From Faecalibacterium sp. An122 (GTDB lineage: Bacteria; Bacillota; Clostridia; Oscillospirales; Ruminococcaceae): a DNA stretch of 40,327 bases. Shown in pieces: positions 7,552 to 14,676 of this stretch. Every line of letters begins with the position of its first letter. Within the stretch, counting starts at the first letter, position 1. The notes beneath the pieces are model-generated. The model saw only the letters and a program-made list of their open reading frames with translations, had not been told where the DNA came from and did not search any database. Position numbers and translations under genes: made by a program. The stretch is from contig NZ_NFLL01000025.1 of assembly GCF_002160895.1 (NCBI RefSeq), positions 1 to 40,327 of the forward strand. Direction: 5' to 3'.

Positions 7552-8739
7552 TTACGAATGGGCTGCATTCTGCAGGAAGGCGGCCACTTCTTCCGGCCCG
7601 GCGGAACAGCTGCCCTGGCAGATGCCGGGCTTTCCGCCGCCCCGTCCGCCGCAGGCGGCGTTGAGGGCCTTGGTGAGGGAACGGACGTCCCCGTCCCGGC
7701 GGGCCAGACAGTAGCCGCAGCCCTTGTCGGTGGGGGTGAGGGCGGCGCACAGGCCGTCGGTGGCTTCGGTGAGCCGCACCGCCAGCCGGTGGAGCCCGTC
7801 GGGGTCCAGACCGGCCACCGTCCGGATGGCGTCCTCGTGGGGTCCCACCGCTCCGGCCAGCGCGTCAAAGAGCTGGCCGCACAGGCCGTACTGGGTGTAC
7901 TTGAGGGCGGTGAGTTCGGCGTGAACCCGGCGGACTGCGTTGGCCGTCTCGGCGGGCTTGGCGCTCAGCAGGGCCACAATGGTGCTCTGGCGGTCCTGCA
8001 TGGCCTGGACTTCGGCCAGAGCCCGGCCGCCGCAGACCACCGACAGCCGCATCCCGCCCTTGTAGTGTTCCGCTGCCAGAATCTTGATGAGACCCACCTG
8101 GCCGGTGGTGGCGGTGTGGGTGCCGCAGCAGGCGCAGACGTCGGCCCCGGGAATGGTGACAATCCGCACCTGGCCTTCGATCTCCTTTTTGCTGCGGTAG
8201 GTCATGTGGGCCAGCTCCTCCCGGCTGGGATAGCTGATCTGGACCGGCAGATCCCGCCAGATAAAGCGGTTGGCCTCCGCCTCGGCCTGGCGCAGCTCCT
8301 CGGGGCTGATGGGGACGCTGGTGTCCATCCGCACCGCCTCGCTGCCGATGTGAAAGCCCACATTCTCGGCCCCAAACAGCCGGTGCAGGGTTCCGGACAG
8401 GATGTGTTCGCCGGTGTGCTGCTGCATCTTGTCAAACCGCCACTCCCAGTCAATCTGCTGGTGGACGGGGACCCCGGCTTTGGCGTCGGGGGGCAGGAGG
8501 GACACAGTGTGCCAGATGATGCCCTCTTTTTCGTGGACGTCGGTCACCGGCAGGACGGTGCCGTCGGGCAGGGTCAGGGTACCCCGGTCGGCGGGCTGGC
8601 CGCCTCCTTCGGGATAAAAGACGGTGCCGGTCATGGCAATGCGGCCCCCGCCCTCAGCCAGAGGCTCGGCGGCCTCAATCAGGGTGTCCGCCTCGGCGCG
8701 GTAGGGGTCGGCTTCGTAAAAACGTTCGGTTGGGTGCAT
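7552..8739 (-). CDS. Alanyl-tRNA editing protein, AlaX-like, with DHHA1-type tail
   Basis: A free-standing relative of the editing part of alanyl-tRNA synthetase, expected to hydrolyse Ser- or Gly-tRNA-Ala in trans. Both halves of the zinc site are visible, QHTGEHILSG and CACCGTH, and the N-terminal FYPEGGGQPADRG loop is typical. At 395 aa it is a long form: the segment after about residue 240 ends in GGRGGGKPGICQGS, like the DHHA1 domain of AlaRS. There is no catalytic aminoacylation core. GAGAGG precedes the ATG at 8737-8739. The upstream region is made of tandem repeats that contain promoter-like sequences on this strand. Confidence 0.93.
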   Translation of the reverse strand: MHPTERFYEADPYRAEADTLIEAAEPLAEGGGRIAMTGTVFYPEGGGQPADRGTLTLPDGTVLPVTDVHEKEGIIWHTVSLLPPDAKAGVPVHQQIDWEWRFDKMQQHTGEHILSGTLHRLFGAENVGFHIGSEAVRMDTSVPISPEELRQAEAEANRFIWRDLPVQISYPSREELAHMTYRSKKEIEGQVRIVTIPGADVCACCGTHTATTGQVGLIKILAAEHYKGGMRLSVVCGGRALAEVQAMQDRQSTIVALLSAKPAETANAVRRVHAELTALKYTQYGLCGQLFDALAGAVGPHEDAIRTVAGLDPDGLHRLAVRLTEATDGLCAALTPTDKGCGYCLARRDGDVRSLTKALNAACGGRGGGKPGICQGSCSAGPEEVAAFLQNAAHS

Positions 8740-8776
8740 GATGGATTTCCTCTCTCTGAACAGCGGGAAACGGCAG

Positions 8777-9012
8777 ACAAAACCAATGGGCGCGAAGCGC
8801 TGTCATTTAGGTCAAATAGCCTATTTAAGGCTATTATACCATGTCCGCCAAAGCGGACAAAAACAAATCCGCGCATCGCGCGCACTTCTTGGTCAAATGG
8901 CTGCTCTTGCAGCCGTTATACCATGTCCGCCAGAGCGGACAAAAACCAATGGGCGCGAAGCGCTGTCATTTAGGTCAAATAGCCCGTTTAGGGCTATTAT
9001 ACCACGATTTTT
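8777..9012. repeat. Three tandem ~82-bp hairpin-rich repeats
   Basis: Units lie at about 8777-8858, 8859-8940 and 8941-9005 (the last is incomplete). Each holds three stems: a GCGC-loop-GCGC hairpin, a second one ending in GGCTATTATACC or its variant, and GTCCGCCAAAGCGGAC. In the middle unit the first loop changes (GAA to ATC) and the second stem changes from ATAGCC/GGCTAT to GGCTGC/GCAGCC while still pairing. On the minus strand, units carry TGGTATAAT or TGGTATAAC, an extended -10 type sequence, so they may act as tandem promoters for the alanyl-tRNA editing gene. No ORF with a ribosome site is present. Confidence 0.85.
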
Positions 9013-9017
9013 GCCTG

Positions 9018-9046
9018 TGGAAAATAGTTACCGGTTGTGATATCAT
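9018..9046 (+). promoter_or_regulatory. Probable malQ promoter
   Basis: TGTGATATCAT gives an extended -10 (TATCAT at 9041-9046); 17 nt upstream is TGGAAA instead of a normal -35. The same arrangement, including the TGGAAAATAG block, recurs at 10712-10740. Confidence 0.45.
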
Positions 9047-9105
9047 AAAATAGACAGGGCCGCGCATAAAAGGGCGGCACGTTTGAAAAAAGAGAGGAAC
9101 GGAAC

Positions 9106-10671
9106 ATGCGTGAAAGTGGAATTTTGATGCCGATTTCCAGCCTGCCCGGCCCCTACGGGATCGGCTGCTTCGGCGCAGAGGCTGTGAAGTTTGTGGATTT
9201 TCTGGCGGCGGCAGGCCAGAGCATCTGGCAGATTCTGCCCCTCAGCCCCACCGGCTACGGGGACAGTCCCTATCAGAGCTGTTCGGCCTTTGCCGGCAAC
9301 CCCTATTTCATCGACCTGGAAGCCCTGCAGGCCGAGGGCCTGCTCACAAAAGAGCAGCTGGAGGAAGCCGACTGGGGCGAAGCCCCCTGCGTGGTGGACT
9401 ACGGCGCCCTGTACAACAGCCGCTATGAGCTCCTGCGGGCCGCTTATAAGGCATGGCAGGCCAAGTGCGTCGGCGTCCATGGCTGCGAGACGTACTACCC
9501 CGACGACTATTACGCCTTCACCCTGACCCAGGAGGACTGGCTGGACGACTACGCCCTGTACATGGCCCTCAAGTCGGAGCAGAAGATGAAGCCCTGGACC
9601 GAGTGGCCCCGGGAATACCGTCTGCGGGACGCCGAGGCCCTCCGCCGCTACGCCGCCGAAAACCAGGATGAAATCGGCTTCTGGAAGTTCCTCCAGTATG
9701 AATTCAGCAAGCAGTGGAGCAAGCTGAAAGCCTACGCCAACGCCAAGGGCATCAAGATTCTGGGCGATATGCCCATTTACGTCTCGGCCGACTCGGTGGA
9801 CGCCTGGGTGGGCGGCAGTCTCTTTGAGCTGGACAGCGAGGGCCGTTTTGCCCGGGTGGCCGGATGCCCGCCGGACTACTTTGCCGCCGACGGCCAGCTG
9901 TGGGGCAACCCCCTCTATGACTGGGACTATCACCGCAAGACCGGCTTTGCCTGGTGGATCAAGCGGGTGCGCTACGCCACCTCGATTTATGACCTGGTGC
10001 GGATTGACCACTTCCGCGGGTTCGACACCTATTGGGCCATCCCGGCTTCCAGCGCCACCGCCAAGACCGGCAAGTGGGAGCAGGGCCCCGGCATGGAGCT
10101 GTTCCACGCCCTGGAGAACGCCCTGGGCCAGCTGCCCATCATCGCGGAGGACCTGGGCGATCTGACCGACAGCGTCCGCCAGCTGCTGGCCGACAGCGGC
10201 TTCCCCGGCATGAAGGTGCTGCAGTTTGCCTTCACCGGCGGAGACAATGAATACCTGCCCTACAACCACATCAAGAACTGCGTGGTGTACCCCGGCACCC
10301 ACGACAACACCACCATCACCGACTGGTGGGAAAACGTGGCCACCAAGACCGAAAAGCGGAATGCTGCCGCCTATCTGCACCTGACCAGCTACCTCAAGCC
10401 CACCGCGGCCCAGGCCGCCCTGGTGGAGCCCGCCGAGGCCCGTCAGGCCATTCTCCGGGCGGCCCTCAGCTCCCCGGCGGACCGGGCCATCATCGCCCTG
10501 TACGACTGGCTGGGCCTGGGCGCCGAGGCCCATCTGAACACCCCGGGCCGCCTGGGCGGCAACTGGGCATGGCGGGCCAAGAAAGGCTTCGACACCGCAG
10601 CCCTGGCCGAGCGAATCCGCCAGGAATGTGAGGTAAGCTGCCGTACCCGGGAGAATCTTTTAGCAGAATGA
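9106..10671 (+). CDS. malQ: 4-alpha-glucanotransferase (amylomaltase, GH77)
   Basis: Moves alpha-1,4-glucan segments between maltodextrins in cytoplasmic maltodextrin and glycogen metabolism. The GH77 motifs are intact: WQILPLSPTGYGDSPYQS near the N terminus, the nucleophile in VRIDHFRGFDTYW, the acid/base Glu in IIAEDLG, and YPGTHDNTT. The length of 521 aa is usual for bacterial amylomaltases. An AGAGAGGAAC site lies just before the ATG. It stands alone; no other starch or glycogen gene is in the window. A short GC hairpin (10681-10711) follows but lacks a clear T run. Confidence 0.96.
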   Translation: MRESGILMPISSLPGPYGIGCFGAEAVKFVDFLAAAGQSIWQILPLSPTGYGDSPYQSCSAFAGNPYFIDLEALQAEGLLTKEQLEEADWGEAPCVVDYGALYNSRYELLRAAYKAWQAKCVGVHGCETYYPDDYYAFTLTQEDWLDDYALYMALKSEQKMKPWTEWPREYRLRDAEALRRYAAENQDEIGFWKFLQYEFSKQWSKLKAYANAKGIKILGDMPIYVSADSVDAWVGGSLFELDSEGRFARVAGCPPDYFAADGQLWGNPLYDWDYHRKTGFAWWIKRVRYATSIYDLVRIDHFRGFDTYWAIPASSATAKTGKWEQGPGMELFHALENALGQLPIIAEDLGDLTDSVRQLLADSGFPGMKVLQFAFTGGDNEYLPYNHIKNCVVYPGTHDNTTITDWWENVATKTEKRNAAAYLHLTSYLKPTAAQAALVEPAEARQAILRAALSSPADRAIIALYDWLGLGAEAHLNTPGRLGGNWAWRAKKGFDTAALAERIRQECEVSCRTRENLLAE

Positions 10672-10711
10672 CAAAATTTCCGCAATCCGGGGGGAAAGTT
10701 GCCCCCGCGGC

Positions 10712-10740
10712 TGGAAAATAGATCCAGTCCGTGATATAAT
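10712..10740 (+). promoter_or_regulatory. Promoter of the GGDEF-like gene
   Basis: GTGATATAAT provides an extended -10 (TATAAT at 10735-10740), with TGGAAA (10712-10717) 17 nt upstream. It closely resembles the malQ promoter. Confidence 0.6.
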
Positions 10741-10901
10741 TTACATATGCTGGTTATTTAGACAAGCTGGCAAATGGATGGGCAGAGGGCCCGTCTGAGG
10801 GAATATGCAGCCGCCTTGGAGCGTGGGGAGCAAAGCCGGACGGAGGGATTTTGCCGCCGCGGCCCATGAAGAAGGACCGGCGCACAGCGGGGGAAACAGC
10901 G

Positions 10902-11705
10902 ATGAAAAAAGGATGTACGGTGCAGGACCTGCAAAGGTTGACCGAGGCTTTACAGATGGTCTTTGAGGACGTCAGCGTTGTTGCGCTGCCGCCCGAGTCC
11001 GAGGAGCATTGGCAGGATGACGCCATGCAGGTGAGTTATGAGCAGGGGGGCGGCCAGGTGAGCTGTGTGCTCCGCCGCTGCGTCAAGGTGGATGGAGCCA
11101 GCTATGGCATCCAGATGAGCGCGCCCCTGGCGGGCAACACCCTGCCCGAGGACCGGATGACCGAGCGGGAGCGGGAACTGGTGCGGGAGGACCTCAACCG
11201 GGACTTCCTGACCGGCGCTTACAACCGCCGCTATGTGGAGACGGTGTTCAGCCCCCGGCTGGATGAAATCCTCCAGGCCGGCGGCCAGGCCGCCGCGGCG
11301 CTGGTGTCGCTGGACGAGGCCGACCGCCTGCGGTACGCCCACGGGCAGCCCTCTCTGGACCAGATCGTCTGCACCATCGTCAACCAGTGGAAAAAACACT
11401 ACGACGTGCCCAACAGCCGAGTGGTCTGCCGCCTCCACGGCGGGATTCTCCTGATTGTCTGCGAGGGAATGACGGCGGCCCAGCTGGAGGAAGAAGTCCG
11501 GCAGCATTACGCCTCCATGCCCTGCAGCTGCATCGCCGGCACCGGCATGATGAGCCGGGTGGCCTTCACCCTGTCCATCGGCGTGGCAGGCACCGCTGAG
11601 CTGGCCGAGGGCCAGCGCAGCTGGGAGAACCTGTACCACCTGTGCGACAAGCGGCTGTGTGCCGCAGTGTCCAGCGGCGGCAACTGCATCTGCGCCCGGG
11701 ACTGA
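10902..11705 (+). CDS. Degenerate GGDEF-domain protein
   Basis: The C-terminal half follows the diguanylate cyclase fold: DFLTGAYNRRYVE, then SLDEADRLRYAHGQ where metal-binding DxDxFK is expected, RLHGGILLIV where RxGGDEF is expected, and FTLSIGVA near the end. The signature GGDEF has become GGILL and the metal-binding Asp are changed, so c-di-GMP synthesis is very unlikely. It may be a structural or nucleotide-sensing remnant. The N-terminal 100 residues are not recognised. Start choice is uncertain: ATG at 10902 has a GGGGG site 8 nt upstream, while a TTG at 10851 would add 17 residues but sits only 3 nt from its GGAGGG. The gene has its own promoter and terminator. Confidence 0.82.
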   Translation: MKKGCTVQDLQRLTEALQMVFEDVSVVALPPESEEHWQDDAMQVSYEQGGGQVSCVLRRCVKVDGASYGIQMSAPLAGNTLPEDRMTERERELVREDLNRDFLTGAYNRRYVETVFSPRLDEILQAGGQAAAALVSLDEADRLRYAHGQPSLDQIVCTIVNQWKKHYDVPNSRVVCRLHGGILLIVCEGMTAAQLEEEVRQHYASMPCSCIAGTGMMSRVAFTLSIGVAGTAELAEGQRSWENLYHLCDKRLCAAVSSGGNCICARD

Positions 11706-11717
11706 TATCAAACCTTT

Positions 11718-11757
11718 ATCCGGCCGGAACGGCGTCTGCCCTCCGGCCGGATTTTTT
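11718..11757 (+). terminator. Terminator of the GGDEF-like gene
   Basis: The perfect 10-bp stem ATCCGGCCGG / CCGGCCGGAT is followed by TTTTTTG, 13 nt after the stop codon. Confidence 0.9.
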
Positions 11758-11778
11758 GCGCCCCGAAACCCACGGTAT

Positions 11779-11856
11779 AAAAGCCTCCTTTTGGTACACA
11801 CTAGGAACCAAAGTCCCCCCTTGCGGGGGCGTTCCCAGACCCAAAAGGAGGCTTTT
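11779..11856 (+). promoter_or_regulatory. Long hairpin leader that can sequester the ribosome site
   Basis: AAGCCTCCTTTTGG (11781-11794) is exactly complementary to CCAAAAGGAGGCTT (about 11841-11854). The right arm contains the AAGGAGG ribosome site of the next gene and runs into TTTTT, so the same stem could act as a terminator or as a translation block. Inside it, GGAAC/GTTCC and CCCCC/GGGGG form a second stem. A TATAAA at 11776-11781 overlaps the left arm, so the exact transcript start matters for whether the stem forms in RNA. Confidence 0.6.
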
Positions 11857-11859
11857 TCG

Positions 11860-12300
11860 ATGGAACACCAGAAAAACGACAACCTGAATATGCTGGAGGC
11901 GGTCATCCAGAACACCGAGATGGGCAAAAATACCCTGGCCCAGATCCTGCCCATGACCGACGATGCCCGGTTCCGCGCCGAACTGATTCGGGAGCGGAAC
12001 GGCTATCAGGAGCTGAGCCAGGAGGCCCACAGCGACATGGAGGCCTGCGGCGGCCAGGCGCAGGGCCAGTCCGCCTTTGCCAAGATGAACACCAAAATGG
12101 GCATCAGCATGAAGACCCTCACCGACAAGTCCACCCGGAACCTGGCCGAGATGCTGTCCGAGGGCAGCAGCCAGGGCGTGATGGACTGCATCAAGTGCCA
12201 GAAGGATTATCCCAACGCCGCCCCCGGCACCAAACGGCTGATGCAGCGGCTCCAGGACTTTGAGGAGGACAACCGCATCAAGCTGGAACAGTTCCTGTAA
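11860..12300 (+). CDS. Small helical protein, function unknown (146 aa)
   Basis: I do not recognise it with certainty. The sequence is almost entirely predicted helix, rich in Met, Gln, Glu and Lys, without signal peptide or membrane segment. Its pattern (LIRERNGYQELSQEAH, then KMNTKMGISMKTLTD, then QRLQDFEEDNRIKLEQFL) suggests a four-helix bundle of the ferritin-like kind, perhaps near DUF2383-type proteins. Two Cys in DCIKCQK could bind a metal or form a disulfide. The ATG at 11860 is set by AAGGAGG 8 nt upstream. It is a single-gene unit behind an unusual hairpin leader, with its own terminator downstream. Confidence 0.8.
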   Translation: MEHQKNDNLNMLEAVIQNTEMGKNTLAQILPMTDDARFRAELIRERNGYQELSQEAHSDMEACGGQAQGQSAFAKMNTKMGISMKTLTDKSTRNLAEMLSEGSSQGVMDCIKCQKDYPNAAPGTKRLMQRLQDFEEDNRIKLEQFL

Positions 12301-12310
12301 CAAGACCCAA

Positions 12311-12351
12311 AGAAAGGCGCAGCCTCCCGGTGTGGAAGGCTGCGCCTTTTG
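12311..12351. terminator. Bidirectional terminator
   Basis: AGGCGCAGCCT / AGGCTGCGCCT stem with TTTT after it on the plus strand and CTTTCTTTGG on the minus strand. It separates the helical-protein gene from the convergent mtnN. Confidence 0.85.
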
Positions 12352-12375
12352 TCGTATGAATGATGGGGCGGGGGA

Positions 12376-13059
12376 TTACAGCCGCTGGATCATGGAGGCC
12401 ACAATCCGGGTGGCGGTGGCTACATATTCCGCAATGCTGAATTTCTTCACCACCAGAACCTCGTGGCCGTCCTCGTCGGCGTTGTCGCTCATGGCCCGCA
12501 GGATGACGCAGGGAACGTTGTTCTTGGCCGCAATCTGACTGACGGCGGCGCCCTCCATCTCCACGCAGTCGGGGTCACACTTGGCGGCGATGGCCTCCTT
12601 GGAGGCGCTGTCCCCGATGAACAGGTCGCCGGTGGCGATCTTGCCGGTGATGTACCGGACCCCGGCCTCGGCGCAGGCGGCTTCGGCCGCTGCAATCAGG
12701 GCGGGATCGCCGTGGTATTCCTTCAGATAGGGGGGATTCTGGCAGATCATGTCCAGCTGAGCGTCATGATACAGCACCGTTCCGCCGATGACCACGTCGC
12801 CGATGCCGATTTTGCTGGTCATGTTCCCGGCGATGCCCGAGAAGATGATCTGCTGGGCGGCGTATTTGGTGATCAGGACCTGGGTGGTGGCGGCGGCGTT
12901 GGCCTTGCCCATGCCGGCGCAGCAGACCACCACCTGGCGTCCGGCCAGGCTGCCGCAGTGATACTGCACGCCGCCGTAGTCCTCAACCTGCACGTCGGTC
13001 AGGCGGGCGCAGAGCTGGTCCACCTCGTCGGGCATGGCGCCCATAATGCCGATGACCAT
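12376..13059 (-). CDS. mtnN: 5'-methylthioadenosine/S-adenosylhomocysteine nucleosidase
   Basis: Cleaves adenine from methylthioadenosine and S-adenosylhomocysteine, recycling SAM by-products. The family landmarks are GIMGAMPDEVDQL (Glu12), FSGIAGN, VEMEGAAVSQIA (ribose-binding Met-Glu) and ILRAMSDNAD with the catalytic Asp. The length of 227 aa is typical. The start at 13057-13059 is fixed by AAGGAGG 8 nt upstream; an upstream extension of the frame lies inside ychF and is spurious. Only 13 nt separate it from the ychF stop, so both form one operon and mtnN depends on the ychF promoter. Confidence 0.96.
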   Translation of the reverse strand: MVIGIMGAMPDEVDQLCARLTDVQVEDYGGVQYHCGSLAGRQVVVCCAGMGKANAAATTQVLITKYAAQQIIFSGIAGNMTSKIGIGDVVIGGTVLYHDAQLDMICQNPPYLKEYHGDPALIAAAEAACAEAGVRYITGKIATGDLFIGDSASKEAIAAKCDPDCVEMEGAAVSQIAAKNNVPCVILRAMSDNADEDGHEVLVVKKFSIAEYVATATRIVASMIQRL

Positions 13060-13072
13060 TGCGTCCACCTCC

Positions 13073-14206
13073 TTAGACGTTGAACAGGAACTCGATGACG
13101 TCCCCGTCCTCCACCACGTATTCCTTGCCCTCGGTGTGCTGCATGCCCTTGGCCTTGACGGCGGCATAGTCGAAGTTGTTGGCCTCCAGATCGGCGTAGT
13201 GGATGACGCTGGCCCGGATGAAGCCCCGCTCAAAGTCGCTGTGGATCTTGCCGGCAGCCTGGGGAGCCTTGGTGCCGCGGCGGATGGTCCAGGCGCGGCA
13301 TTCCTTCTTGCCGTCGGTCAGGAAGGAGATCAGGCCCAGCAGGTCATAGCTGGCGGTAATCAGGTTGTCCAGGCCGCTGGACTGGATGCCCATTTCGGCC
13401 AGGAAGGCTTTCTTTTCCTCGGGGCTGTAGTCGGCGATGTCCTCCTCGGTGCGGGCGCAGATGGGGATGACCTTGGCGCCCTCGGCGGCGGCCCGCTGGG
13501 CCACCAGGGGAACATACTTGTTGTTCTCGATGCCCTCCATCAGGTCATCTTCGCCCACGTTGCAGGCGTACAGCACCGGCTTGGCGCTCAGCAGGCCCAT
13601 CTCGCGCAGGACGTTCTTCTGGTCGTCGCTGGTTTCGTCCCAGTCAAAGCTGCGGGCGGGCTTGCCCTCGGCCAGATGGGCGGCCAGCTGTTCCAGCCAG
13701 GCAGCCTCAGCGGCTGCGCCCTTGTTGTTGCCGCTCTTGGCGGCCTTGGCCATCCGGCCGGCCCGGTTCTGAACCACTTCCAGGTCGGACAGGATCAGCT
13801 CATAGTCGATGACGTCGATATCCGAGATGGGGTCCACGGCCTCGGCGCGGGTCACATCCTCCACCACGTGGATGATATTGTCGTCGTCAAAGCAGCGCAC
13901 CACATGGACCAGGGCGTCGCATTCCCGGATATGGCCCAGGAACTTGTTGCCCAGGCCGGCGCCCTGTGCAGCGCCCTTCACCAGGCCGGCGATATCCACG
14001 AACTCCACAATGGCGGGAGTCTTTTTGTTGGTCTGCCAGATTTCGGCCAGCTTGTCCAGCCGGCTGTCGGGCACCGCCACGATGCCGCTGTTGGGCTCGA
14101 TGGTACAGAAAGGATAGTTGGCGGCCTCGGCGTTGCGGGTCGAGGTGATGGCGTTGAACAGGGTGGACTTGCCCACGTTGGGCAGGCCGACGATACCTAA
14201 TTTCAT
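13073..14206 (-). CDS. ychF: Redox-regulated ATPase YchF (Obg-like, OLA1 family)
   Basis: A ribosome-associated P-loop ATPase of the Obg superfamily. Walker A is GLPNVGKSTLFNAIT, switch motifs are NYPFCTIEPN and DIAGLVKGAAQGAGLGNKFL, and the usual NKxD is replaced by CNVGED, the change that gives this family its ATP preference. The C-terminal TGS domain (from about residue 280, ISFLTDGKKECRAWT) ends in EGKEYVVEDGDVIEFLFNV. The length of 377 aa is about 12 longer than usual. The ATG at 14204-14206 has GGAG 9-10 nt upstream. The promoter is at 14274-14302, and a dispersed repeat begins directly upstream of its -35. Confidence 0.97.
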   Translation of the reverse strand: MKLGIVGLPNVGKSTLFNAITSTRNAEAANYPFCTIEPNSGIVAVPDSRLDKLAEIWQTNKKTPAIVEFVDIAGLVKGAAQGAGLGNKFLGHIRECDALVHVVRCFDDDNIIHVVEDVTRAEAVDPISDIDVIDYELILSDLEVVQNRAGRMAKAAKSGNNKGAAAEAAWLEQLAAHLAEGKPARSFDWDETSDDQKNVLREMGLLSAKPVLYACNVGEDDLMEGIENNKYVPLVAQRAAAEGAKVIPICARTEEDIADYSPEEKKAFLAEMGIQSSGLDNLITASYDLLGLISFLTDGKKECRAWTIRRGTKAPQAAGKIHSDFERGFIRASVIHYADLEANNFDYAAVKAKGMQHTEGKEYVVEDGDVIEFLFNV

Positions 14207-14273
14207 ACGATAATGCTCCTTTATAGCAGGCTGCGCCGTCTGCGGCACAGCGCCGGATTTTGCGTTCCTCCTC

Positions 14274-14302
14274 ATTATACTGAACCCTCGCCCCAAGCGC
14301 AA
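14274..14302 (-). promoter_or_regulatory. ychF-mtnN promoter
   Basis: Minus strand TTGCGC (14297-14302), 17 nt, TATAAT (14274-14279). The repeat element R2 starts at 14303, immediately against the -35. Confidence 0.7.
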
Positions 14303-14553
14303 CCTACTTTTTCGAGAAAAAGTAGGCAAAAGGCAGCTTTGGCTCGGCGCGTCCTGCGGACGAAACAGCCGAGCCGAAGCTGGCGCCGCGCTCCGATTTT
14401 TGCAAGTGCCCGCCGTGGCGCGCCGCAAAAACCGGCTAAGCGCAAGAGGCACAAACGTAGAGAACGAGCCGAAGCGTAAAGGCCCCGCGGAAGTGTCGGA
14501 GACCCGGAAACTGTATGGTACCCAGTGAAGCTTTTTCACGAAAAAGCCGGAAA
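14303..14553. repeat. Dispersed repeat, copy R2, MITE-like
   Basis: The left end is CCTACTTTTTCGAGAAAAAG and the right end, read on the other strand, is CCGGCTTTTTCGTGAAAAAG, giving imperfect terminal inverted repeats of about 20 bp. The first 160 bp are almost identical to 36264-36411. The right part (about 14461-14520) matches 36425-36482 in inverted orientation, and the GGTACCCAGTGAAGC end recurs at 36947-36990. It codes for nothing recognisable. It lies between the divergent ychF and response-regulator genes. Confidence 0.85.
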
Positions 14554-14676
14554 GTTCTTTATTTTGTCATATCTGTTCCGTATAATAAAGCTATATCGCA
14601 AAATGTAAAACGCAGGGGGAAGAAGATTTTGCGCGCTGCGCGCCCGCTGCGATGGGAATGGCTGGAGGAATATACC

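Noticed and set aside
5553-7664. 703-aa plus-strand ORF
   Set aside because: Antisense to the COG4905 membrane gene and trmB, both of which have clear motifs and ribosome sites.
8777-9012. CRISPR array
   Set aside because: Only three units, units contiguous without spacers, internal hairpins, and no cas genes nearby.
13060-13233. N-terminal extension of mtnN to 285 aa
   Set aside because: It lies in the end of ychF in another frame, is Ser/Thr/Arg low complexity, and the ATG at 13059 has AAGGAGG at ideal distance.
14207-14539. N-terminal extension of ychF to 488 aa
   Set aside because: It would translate the repeat element R2 and the promoter; the P-loop protein starts normally at MKLGIVGLPNVGKST.
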